Origin: DASRHY01 sp046765875
GTDB taxonomy: Bacteria; Actinomycetota; Actinomycetes; Propionibacteriales; Kribbellaceae
DNA length: 21,377 nt
NCBI GenBank assembly: GCA_046765875.1
Contig: JBKPSJ010000412.1
Coordinates: 1 to 21,377 of the forward strand
Reading direction: 5' to 3'
A program made the position numbers and the translations under genes. The first letter of the stretch is position 1, and each line of letters opens with the position of its first letter. Below are positions 15,578 through 21,377 of this stretch, piece by piece. The notes beneath the pieces were generated by a model, which worked only from the letters and a program-made list of their open reading frames with translations, was not told where the DNA came from and ran no database searches.

Positions 15578-16963
15578 TCACGCCTCGGCCCGCTGCTCCT
15601 CCTGCTCGTCTTCGGCGTCTGCGGCCTCCGGGTCGGCGTACGAACCGTCCGGCTGCAGGGCCTTGAGCTCGACGACATTGCCGGATGCGTCGGTGACCTT
15701 CGCGCTCTCGACCAGATGCGCCAGTGCCTTACCGCGGACGACCTCCGAGACCAGGCTCGGAACCAGGTTGTTCTCCACCGCGTGCTGGGCGAACTGGTCC
15801 GGGCCGACACCGGCGCGCTGGGCGTGCCGGACGATGTGGTCGGTGAGCTCGGAGTCGTTGACGCTCAGTTCCTGCTCCTCGGCGACCATGTCGAGCACGA
15901 ACTGCGCCTTGATCGCGTCCTCGGCCCGCTTGCGCAGGTCGGCCTCGAAGTCCTCCGTGCTCATGTCCTCGCCCTCGAGGAACTGCTCGAACGACATCCC
16001 GGCGTGCCCGAGCTGGTGCTCCAGGTTCTCCCGGCGGGCCGCGAGCTCGTCCTCCAGCAGCTTGTCCGGCACCGGTACGTCGACCAGGGTCAGGATCTTC
16101 TCCAGCACCGCGTCACGGGCGTCGCTGGCCTGCTCGAGCCGCTTGCCGCGCTCCAGCCGGGCCCGCAGATCCGCGGTCAGCTCCTCGGCGGTGTCGAACT
16201 CCGACGCGGTCTGCGCGAACTCGTCGTCGTACTCCGGAAGCTCCTGCTCCTTGACCGCGGTCACGGTGACCTGGACGTCGACGTCGTCGCCCTTGAGGTC
16301 ACCGCCGACCAGCTGGGTCTGGAAGGACTTGGACTCGCCCGCGGTCAGCCCGGTGACGGCCTCGTCCAAGCCCTCCAGGAGGGTGCCGGTGCCGACCTGG
16401 TACGACAGGCCGGTCGCCTGCGCCTCCTCGACCGCCTCGCCGTCCTTGCTGGCCGACAGGTCGATCGTCACATAGTCGCCGTCCTGGACCGGACGCTCGA
16501 CCGGGTTCAGCGAGCCGAACCGCTGCCGCAGTGCCTGCACCTGCTCGTCGACGTCGGAGTCGGCCACCGTGACGTCCTCGACGCTGGCCTCGATACCGTC
16601 CAGATCCGGCAGCGTCAGGTCCGGTCGTACCTCGACGTCGGCGGTGAACTGCAGGCTCTCCTTGTCGTTGAACTCGGTCACGTCGACCTCGGGCTGGCCG
16701 ATCACCTTGACCTTGTTGTCCTGCACCGCGCGCGTGTACAGCTTCGGCAGCGCGTCGTTGATCGCCTCCTCCAGCACCGGCCCGCGGCCGATCCGCTGGT
16801 CGATCACCTGCGGCGGAACCTTGCCCTTGCGGAAGCCCGGCACCGTGATCTGCTGGGCGATGGCCTTGTACGCCGCGTCGAGGCTCGGCTTGAGCTCCTC
16901 GAACGGCACCTCGACGACGAGCCGGACCTTGGTCGGGCTCACGGGCTCGACGGTGCTCTTCAC
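15578..16963 (-). CDS. tig: Trigger factor (ribosome-associated chaperone / peptidyl-prolyl isomerase)
   Basis: Binds near the ribosomal exit tunnel and shelters nascent chains. It has 461 residues. The ribosome-binding signature GFRKGKVP is at residues 43-50; the FKBP-type PPIase domain is at about 150-245 ('GDYVTIDLSASKDGE', 'GTGTLLEGLDEAVTG'); the helical C-terminal chaperone arms follow and end in a very acidic tail (DPEAADAEDEQEEQ), as in other actinobacteria. The start is GTG at 16963 ('VKSTVEPVSPTKVRL'), with AAGGAG 10 nt upstream. An in-frame ATG at 17077 would run back through the tRNA-Pro gene and is rejected. Confidence 0.97.
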   Translation of the reverse strand: MKSTVEPVSPTKVRLVVEVPFEELKPSLDAAYKAIAQQITVPGFRKGKVPPQVIDQRIGRGPVLEEAINDALPKLYTRAVQDNKVKVIGQPEVDVTEFNDKESLQFTADVEVRPDLTLPDLDGIEASVEDVTVADSDVDEQVQALRQRFGSLNPVERPVQDGDYVTIDLSASKDGEAVEEAQATGLSYQVGTGTLLEGLDEAVTGLTAGESKSFQTQLVGGDLKGDDVDVQVTVTAVKEQELPEYDDEFAQTASEFDTAEELTADLRARLERGKRLEQASDARDAVLEKILTLVDVPVPDKLLEDELAARRENLEHQLGHAGMSFEQFLEGEDMSTEDFEADLRKRAEDAIKAQFVLDMVAEEQELSVNDSELTDHIVRHAQRAGVGPDQFAQHAVENNLVPSLVSEVVRGKALAHLVESAKVTDASGNVVELKALQPDGSYADPEAADAEDEQEEQRAEA

Positions 16964-17015
16964 GGTAGTGGTTCTCCTTGACGGGGCAGGATTCATTGAT
17001 GCTCGAATGGGGTTC

Positions 17016-17091
17016 TGGTCGGGGCGACAGGACTCGAACCTGCGATCTCCTGCTCCCAAAGCAGGTGCGCTAGCCACTACGCTACGCCCCG
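17016..17091 (-). tRNA. tRNA-Pro (anticodon UGG)
   Basis: Full cloverleaf on the minus strand. Acceptor CGGGGCG/CGCCCCG with discriminator A and an encoded CCA (17016-17018). The D-arm contains TAGCGTAGTGGCTAGCG, the anticodon stem CCTGC/GCAGG holds loop TTTGGGA (anticodon TGG), and the T-arm contains GGTTCGAGTCC. 76 nt including CCA. It lies 53 nt upstream of tig on the same strand. Confidence 0.96.
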
Positions 17092-17104
17092 GCAGCGTCG
17101 CCCG

Positions 17105-17110
17105 AGTCTA
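17105..17110 (-). promoter_or_regulatory. Candidate -10 box for tRNA-Pro
   Basis: TAGACT, 13 nt before the 5' end of the mature tRNA. TTAGGT stands 18 nt upstream as a poor -35. Same -10 hexamer as proposed for folC. Confidence 0.4.
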
Positions 17111-17148
17111 GTCGAAGGTCGGCACCGCACCTAAGCCGGGAGGGCTCG

Positions 17149-18006
17149 ATGCCACTACGGATCGTCAGTCTCAACTCCTTCATGCCCGGCTTCCAGCTGG
17201 TGTCGAGCTGGGCCGAGCGGCACGGTCACGAGCTGGTTCTCGTCGTCACGACCCCGATCGGCACCGAACGCAGATACGACGCCACCCGCGACCCGTTCAT
17301 CCTCGGTCTCCCGTCCCGCACTGACATCCTGGTCACCGGCCGGCTGCGCTCCGTCGCCGCCCCGGTCATCGCCGCGCTCGAACCAGATCTGGTGATCTCA
17401 GCGGCGTACCCGCGATTGATTCCGCCGGAGATCCTCGACATCCCGCGCTACGGCGCGCTGAACGTCCACCCGTCCGCCCTGCCGGCCGGTCGCGGGCCGA
17501 ACCCGTTCCGCCTGGTCTACGAAGGCGCGACCACGATCGGCGCCACCTTGCACCGCACGGCTCGCTCGTTCGACACCGGTCCGATCCTCAGTCAGGTGAC
17601 CGGCCCGCTCCCGGACCCGCTCACGCCGCAGACCCTGTACGCCGCGCAGGCCCGGCTCCTCGGTCAGGCCCTCGAGGAAGGCACCGCCGCGGCCTTGGCC
17701 GGCGCGCCTGGCACCCCGCAGGACGATTCGCATGCATCGGCGGCCCCCGTCTGGACCGAGGCCGAGGAACTCCTCGACCTGACCGAGCCTGGTGCCGTCA
17801 TCCGGCGCAAGTTCGCCGCCCTCAACATCATCGGCCCCCGAGCCCGAGTTCTGATCGATGGCGAAATGGTGCAGCTGGCCGATCTGTACGCCGTACCAGC
17901 CATGGCCGCGGTGACCGACGCGAACCCCGGCACCGTCCTGGCCACTCACCTCGACGGCTGGACCGTCCAAACCGCCGACGAACCCCTCCGCCTCGTCACC
18001 CCATGA
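17149..18006 (+). CDS. Formyltransferase-fold protein (methionyl-tRNA formyltransferase-like paralogue)
   Basis: The 285-residue protein has an N-terminal Rossmann-like formyl-transferase domain. It keeps the catalytic Asn-His-Asp set: Asn105 and His107 in 'NVHPSALPAGRGPNPF', Asp142 in 'SFDTGPIL'. 'DLVISAAYPRLIPPEIL' matches the region before the active site in Fmt. The C-terminal about 80 residues resemble the small Fmt-type domain ('AAPVWTEAEELLDLTEPGAVIRR'). Shorter than canonical Fmt (about 310 residues), and without def or rsmB beside it, so I take it as a paralogue acting with 10-formyl-tetrahydrofolate on an unknown amine. ATG at 17149 with GGGAGGG 4 nt upstream. It stands alone between tRNA-Pro and tRNA-Gly. 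Confidence 0.8.
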   Translation: MPLRIVSLNSFMPGFQLVSSWAERHGHELVLVVTTPIGTERRYDATRDPFILGLPSRTDILVTGRLRSVAAPVIAALEPDLVISAAYPRLIPPEILDIPRYGALNVHPSALPAGRGPNPFRLVYEGATTIGATLHRTARSFDTGPILSQVTGPLPDPLTPQTLYAAQARLLGQALEEGTAAALAGAPGTPQDDSHASAAPVWTEAEELLDLTEPGAVIRRKFAALNIIGPRARVLIDGEMVQLADLYAVPAMAAVTDANPGTVLATHLDGWTVQTADEPLRLVTP

Positions 18007-18064
18007 CCGCGCCGCTCGGCCGTCCGTGTCATCATGTCCTCGCCCCGCCCACCAGGCGGACCCA

Positions 18065-18135
18065 GCGGGTGTAGCTCAATGGCAGAGCCCCAGCCTTCCA
18101 AGCTGGCCATGCGGGTTCGATTCCCGTCACCCGCT
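18065..18135 (+). tRNA. tRNA-Gly (anticodon UCC)
   Basis: Acceptor GCGGGTG/CACCCGC, D-arm TAGCTCAATGGCAGAGC, anticodon stem CCAGC/GCTGG with loop CTTCCAA (anticodon TCC), T-arm GGGTTCGATTCCC. 71 nt with discriminator T; the next bases are CCG, so CCA is not encoded. The DNA to its right is the decayed variable region; I found no second copy of the tRNA 3' end in the window. Confidence 0.96.
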
Positions 18136-18269
18136 CCGCCGCCAAAGGCCGACGCCAGACCGCATGGCGACCAGGCCCAACCACAGGCGGCCATCTGATC
18201 GTGACGACGACGGGACACCGCTAGCGCCCCGCAACAGCAACGCCCTGACGGCGGCCAACGCACGGACAT

Positions 18270-18548
18270 GCCGATGACAGTGCTCAAGCACTGGAGCCGA
18301 TGAGCCCGGCGGGCCTGATCCGCGTGCTCCCCCAGCGCATTCCTTATCTCGTGCCCCTTGCGGGCCGCCACCCATGGCTGCAGCGACCGGCTGATGCCGT
18401 AGTAACGGCACGTCGCCGCGACGTTTACCGGTGATCTCCTCGGCATGCGACGGACCGCCAGCCGGTGCTTCAGCCGGCGGTCCAGAACCGTTCGGTACTC
18501 CGGTCCCCGGTATGGCTCAGAGACCGGAGTGTCAACCATCTCCGTCAC
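18270..18548 (-). pseudogene. Degraded transposase/integrase N-terminal fragment (IS481-like)
   Basis: From a GTG at 18548 the translation contains 'LDRRLKHRLAVRRM' and then 'NVAATCRYYGISRS'. This matches the helix-turn-helix N-terminus of integrase-core transposases of the IS481 type ('GNVAxTCRYYGISRQ'). After about residue 55 it loses resemblance; a weak echo ('RRAHRLQCLSTVIG') may continue to about 18270. No DDE catalytic core, partner frame or terminal inverted repeats were found nearby. The boundaries are approximate. A remnant of an insertion sequence beside tRNA-Gly. Confidence 0.5.
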
Positions 18549-18577
18549 TTCAGGCCCACCCAGCGATGACCTTTGGG

Positions 18578-19054
18578 TTACGGCGCCTGCTGTGGCAGTG
18601 CCTCGCAGAGTGAGAACCCCTCAGCGGGCTGCACCGAGCCGTGCACTGCCAGGGTGTCGTCGGCGAACTGGTAGATCAACAGTCCCGCAACCTTGGCCAG
18701 CGTCCGACCGTCGACTGTGCTGACTCTGAACACAACCCCGGCGGCGCGGTACGACTCAGAATAGTCCACCTCGTTCATGTTGTTGTTCATCACGAGAGTG
18801 CCGCCGCCACCGGTCACGATGGCGTTGTAATGAATGAGCGCTTGGAACGTGCCGTCGTCAAAGAGAAGGTGCGTCTCGTGTGCATCGACCGTCACGGTGA
18901 CTGGGAACCCGCATTCGGCAGTGAGTTCGGCGCTGAACGTGTCGTCTACCCCGACGAACCTGAACTGCTCGATTGTTGGACCCGCCGCCGCTGCGGGTGT
19001 GGCCATGACCGCCAGACCGAGTGCCGCGAGAGCGACGATTGAGAATCGGCGCAT
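18578..19054 (-). CDS. Small secreted protein of unknown function
   Basis: The 158-residue product has a clear signal peptide (MRRFSIVALAALGLAVMATP, then AAAAG) and a mature part of about 134 residues, mostly predicted beta, with two cysteines ('ECGFPVTVTVD' and near the end 'FSLCEALP'). Other notable stretches are 'LIHYNAIVTGGGGTLVMNNN' and 'VVFRVSTVDGRTLAKVAGLL'. I chose the ATG at 19054: it starts the signal peptide and has AGGAG 7 nt upstream. An in-frame ATG at 19108, also with a good GGAG, would put 18 polar residues ahead of the signal peptide. I do not recognise the family. Its base composition is less GC-rich than the housekeeping genes, which hints at acquired DNA. Confidence 0.75.
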   Translation of the reverse strand: MRRFSIVALAALGLAVMATPAAAAGPTIEQFRFVGVDDTFSAELTAECGFPVTVTVDAHETHLLFDDGTFQALIHYNAIVTGGGGTLVMNNNMNEVDYSESYRAAGVVFRVSTVDGRTLAKVAGLLIYQFADDTLAVHGSVQPAEGFSLCEALPQQAP

Positions 19055-19452
19055 CCTCCCGCTCCTGTCGGGCGAACCTGTCGGATCTCGGAGTTTCGGT
19101 GAGGTCATTTCGGTCTCCTAGCTACTCCTGCTGCACGTTGCTCGGCACCTTGCACTGGGAGTCAGACATTCGGCCTGGTGTTCCGCGCTGGTGCGGATGC
19201 CGCTGTTCTGCCAGAGGGTGGTGACTTAGGCTGCGCGCCGCGTGCTAGTGGGCATGACCAGGCGACGGGCGAGCCGGCGAGCGTTCTAACGCCGAGCCGC
19301 GGCCGAACCGGGGCGTTGTCTGCTCAGAGTCAGGACTGTGCAACCATCTGTCATCGGCCTTCCTTCGCTCCGGTGACTCACACTGTCCGCGGAAGCGCTT
19401 GGACCGGCATTCCCCACTTCTCGGGATGCCGCGGGACTGTCACGATGATCAA
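19055..19452. other. Intergenic stretch without a recognisable gene
   Basis: About 400 nt between the divergent secreted-protein gene and the luxR remnant. Short frames exist on both strands but none has a coding signature or recognisable protein. It carries the upstream region of the secreted gene (TAGGAG ribosome site at the alternative start) and one hairpin at 19405-19431. Confidence 0.6.
19405..19431. repeat. Inverted repeat upstream of the luxR N-terminal remnant
   Basis: CGGCAT-T-CCC (19405-19414) pairs with GGGATGCCG (19423-19431): 9 bp with a one-base bulge and an 8-nt loop, ending 21 nt before the ATG at 19453. Old operator or terminator; no T-tract. Confidence 0.4.
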
Positions 19453-19745
19453 ATGGGGGCTAACGTTCGCGCAGCCCGCGAGCTGATTGCCGACACCACG
19501 CACGATGCGCTGCCAGGACTGGCGTTCGCCGACACGGTGATCCGGTCCGTCAGCCGTGCAGTCGGATTCGACGGATACTGCCTGTTCGCGGTCGATCCGA
19601 TCACCGGCCTCCGCTGCGCGATGTTCTCCCACTATGGCCTCGAGGTATCGGCCTGCGTCACCTGCACAACGAGACGGTGGAACACGACGCCAACCGCTAC
19701 GCCGACTTGGTCCGCCGGCGCGGTCACGCCGGCGTGCTCTCACAG
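19453..19745 (+). pseudogene. LuxR-family regulator, N-terminal fragment with frameshift
   Basis: From the ATG at 19453 the first frame gives a convincing sensor-domain start: 'ARELIADTTHDALPGLAFAD', 'AVGFDGYCLFAVDPITGLRC', 'AMFSHYGL'. At 'CTCGAGGTATCGG' (about 19638-19650) the homology shifts frame, consistent with one lost base. It then continues 'GIGLRHLHNETVEHDANRY' and 'ADLVRRRGHAGVLS' to about 19743, where it stops. The rest of the sensor and the whole LuxR DNA-binding domain are missing. It is a different subfamily from the remnant at 5115-6005, and the two overlap in family position, so they are not halves of one gene. Just beyond, another frame (about 19733-19849) has an HTH-like 'REGAITAMRVRGHSLL' that may be a scrap of yet another gene. 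Confidence 0.6.
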
Positions 19746-19846
19746 CGGCCGACAGGGAAGGCGCGATCACGGCGATGCGCGTGCGAGGACACTCCCTGCT
19801 TGGAGGGGGTATTGATGGGACCTCCCGGCAGTCGCCCAGGGACACC

Positions 19847-19852
19847 TAGGGT
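19847..19852 (+). promoter_or_regulatory. Candidate -10 box for the aldo/keto reductase
   Basis: TAGGGT, followed by exactly 7 nt and the ATG at 19860. Same geometry as at valS and clpP1, pointing to a leaderless transcript. No -35 stands out. Confidence 0.4.
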
Positions 19853-19859
19853 CAAAGGC

Positions 19860-20738
19860 ATGACAAACCTCAGCCTCAACAACAACGTCGAGATGCCCGC
19901 CCTGGGCCTGGGGGTATTCCAGACCCCGCCTGATGAGACACGGGCAGCCGTCGAAGCGGCTCTCGCGACCGGATACCGCCACATCGACACCGCAGCGGCT
20001 TACGGCAATGAGCGGGAGGTCGGCGAGGCCGTCCGACTCTCCGGTGTCGCTCGCGGTGAGGTCTTCCTTGAGACCAAGATCTGGATCAGTGACTACGGCT
20101 ACGACGAGACCATGCACGCCTTCGAGAAGAGTGCCGCCAAGCTCGGGGTGAACCAGATCGACCTACTGATCCTGCACCAGGCGCTGCCCTCGGCCTTCGA
20201 CAAGACCCTGCAGGCATACCGGGCGCTCGAGACCCTGCTCGAGCAGGACAAAGTCCGCGCCATCGGCGTCAGCAACTTCATGGTCGACCACCTCACCACG
20301 CTGCTGGACAAGACAGATGTGCTCCCGGCCGTCAACCAGATCGAGCTGCACCCCTACTTCCAGCAACGCGAGATCCAGGCACTCGATGCCGAGCACAGCA
20401 TCCTGACCCAGGCGTGGTCGCCCATCGGCGGCATCACCTTCTACCGCGACGGCAAGCACGGCAGCACCCTCGAAGACCCGGTGATCGGCACGATCGCCGA
20501 AACCCACGGCAAGTCCCCGGCACAAGTGATGCTGCGCTGGCACCTGCAGGAAGGCCGCTCGGTCATCCCCAAGTCAACGAAGCCCCACCGCATCGCAGAG
20601 AACTTCGACGTCTTCGACTTCGACCTGACCAAGGAGGACCTGGCCGCCATCGACGGCCTCGACACCGACCAGCGTGGCGGCCTGGAGCCGACCGACATCA
20701 CCCTAGCGAACTTCGGCCGGCCAATCCCCGAAGCCTGA
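19860..20738 (+). CDS. Aldo/keto reductase
   Basis: NADPH-dependent TIM-barrel oxidoreductase of 292 residues, the usual size for the AKR5-like 2,5-diketo-gluconate reductase group. The catalytic tetrad is complete: Asp43 and Tyr48 in 'YRHIDTAAAYGNE', Lys73 in 'FLETKIW', His106 in 'LLILHQ'. The cofactor-phosphate motif 'VIPKSTKPHRIAENFDVF' and 'VRAIGVSNF' are typical. ATG at 19860; the frame is open further upstream, but that part belongs to the luxR debris. The only intact metabolic gene in the decayed right-hand region. No partner gene indicates its substrate; a general carbonyl/methylglyoxal-type reductase is the default. Confidence 0.93.
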   Translation: MTNLSLNNNVEMPALGLGVFQTPPDETRAAVEAALATGYRHIDTAAAYGNEREVGEAVRLSGVARGEVFLETKIWISDYGYDETMHAFEKSAAKLGVNQIDLLILHQALPSAFDKTLQAYRALETLLEQDKVRAIGVSNFMVDHLTTLLDKTDVLPAVNQIELHPYFQQREIQALDAEHSILTQAWSPIGGITFYRDGKHGSTLEDPVIGTIAETHGKSPAQVMLRWHLQEGRSVIPKSTKPHRIAENFDVFDFDLTKEDLAAIDGLDTDQRGGLEPTDITLANFGRPIPEA

Positions 20739-20826
20739 GCCTGCTCTCCTCGTTGCCGAACAGACCTGGGAAGCGACTCTTCGAGGGAGTACCGCGAAAG
20801 CACTCACATACCGCGATCCGGTGCGT

Positions 20827-21087
20827 TCAGTCGCCGGTTGACCAGCCCAACTGCTCGCCAAATCGCCGAAGCAGGTCTCGCACACCCAGTGGTAGTCGTC
20901 CTCGCTCACGTAGCCACGATCCACCGCATCGGCGTCGTCTGTCGCGAGGGGAACGCCGATGTGTCTGTGGCAGAAGGCGCAGTGGTCGTCGTCCCAGCCG
21001 TCCCGGTACAGCCACCATGTCCGGAGCGTCAGCCGACACCCCCGAAGGTACGTCTCCTGTCCCCATCAACCGCCAGTCGTCCACCAC
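20827..21087 (-). pseudogene. Small Cys-rich (two Cx2C) conserved hypothetical protein with two compensating frameshifts
   Basis: Assembled across two frameshifts, the product reads 'VVDDWRLMG', then (+1 frame) 'QETYLRGCRLTLRTWWLYRD', 'GWDDDHCAFCHRHIG', 'RGYVSEDDYHWVCETCFGDL', then back to the first frame, 'EQLGWSTGD' and stop. This matches a widespread family of about 85-residue proteins beginning 'WRLxGQExYL' with two zinc-ligand-like Cx2C pairs (nt 20970-20981 and 20871-20882) and ending 'FGW'; no function is known to me. The GTG at 21087 has GAGGGA 7 nt upstream. The first shift is in a run of four C on the plus strand (21061-21064, one base extra); the second is at about 20856-20860 (one base missing). 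Either a recent pseudogene or sequence errors. Confidence 0.6.
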
Positions 21088-21144
21088 CGGATCATCCCTC
21101 AGCCGCGAGAGCGGAACGCATTCTCATGCCGCGATCGTGCGCTG

Positions 21145-21377
21145 TCAGGGCTTGAGTCGGCGCGCCTCAATCCTCGTCAGCCACCCAGTAGACGCTTGGA
21201 CCCGGCTTCGCCCATGACCGCGATACCGGCGTCGAACGAAAACTGCGTCGCAGGCGTCCAGGAGACCGGGCAATCCCCTCTTGACCCACTCCTCACCAAC
21301 GTCACCCCGGCGGGCCGCACGCCAGATGGGAGCAACACCCTCGGGTGGGCAGTCGCTGACGACAGATCGTTCCGCCG
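21145..21377 (-). CDS. Open frame leaving the right edge, unidentified (partial)
   Basis: A minus-strand frame is open from the window edge to a TGA at 21145-21147, at least 76 residues, with no start inside the window needed. It includes 'GDVGEEWVKRGLPGLLDACD', which looks more protein-like than the alternative frames. A second minus-strand frame over the same DNA ends 'FDAGIAVMGEAGSKRLLGG', which also looks protein-like, so another frameshifted gene is possible. No family recognised. Confidence 0.3.
   Translation of the reverse strand, partial: AERSVVSDCPPEGVAPIWRAARRGDVGEEWVKRGLPGLLDACDAVFVRRRYRGHGRSRVQASTGWLTRIEARRLKP

Noticed and set aside
16964..17077. N-terminal extension of trigger factor to the ATG at 17077
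   Set aside because: It would read through the tRNA-Pro gene; the GTG at 16963 has a good Shine-Dalgarno and matches the family start.
18065..18135. tRNA-Gly as a proven attachment site
   Set aside because: No duplicate of its 3' end and no integrase were found inside the window; kept only as a hypothesis.
5115..19745. The two LuxR fragments as halves of one gene split by a rearrangement
   Set aside because: The left fragment starts at a family position the right fragment already covers (SDVVRSPTGLST against ADLVRRRGHAGVLS), and the sequences differ there. They are two different paralogues, each broken.

Overview
The window is GC-rich bacterial DNA with the dense coding, frequent GTG starts and gene order of an actinomycete. 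The blocks folC-DUF4233-ndk-mreB-mreC-mreD-mrdA and tig-clpP1-clpP2-clpX are recognisable from Streptomyces and its relatives. A Propionibacteriales-type organism (Kribbella/Nocardioides-like) is my guess, from general resemblance only.

Layout. 1-4287 (minus) is the cell-elongation cluster mreB-mreC-mreD-mrdA, with mrdA cut by the left edge. 4288-6054 is an accessory insert between ndk and mreB: a secreted-protein gene whose 3' part is lost runs directly into the C-terminal part of a LuxR-family regulator. 6079-8202 (minus) is folC-DUF4233-ndk, tightly packed. 8319-12731 (plus) holds a dodecin-like gene, a compact archaeal-like (type 2) valyl-tRNA synthetase, a membrane protein with a KPDET repeat stalk, and a PPOX/F420-type flavin-fold enzyme. 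12766-16963 (minus) is the protein-quality-control block tig, clpP1, clpP2, clpX. 17016-18135 has tRNA-Pro(UGG), a formyltransferase-like gene and tRNA-Gly(UCC). 18136-21377 is a variable, partly decayed region: a transposase remnant, a small secreted protein, a frameshifted LuxR N-terminal remnant, an intact aldo/keto reductase, a doubly frameshifted Cys-rich small gene and an open frame leaving the right edge.

How it works together. MreB/C/D and PBP2 form the elongasome. FolC and Ndk supply folate and nucleotides. Trigger factor, ClpP1P2 and ClpX cover folding and proteolysis. A sequence upstream of clpP1 fits the ClgR operator I remember, which would link this block to the known actinobacterial Clp regulon. 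Several genes (valS, clpP1, the reductase) have a TANNNT hexamer exactly 7 nt before the start codon, as expected for leaderless mRNAs.

I found no convincing new multi-gene defence or biosynthetic system. The most unusual items are the type 2 valS paired with a Trp-less dodecin and inverted relative to folC, the deletion-fused secreted/LuxR locus, the formyltransferase-like gene between two tRNA genes, and the degraded tRNA-Gly-proximal region.
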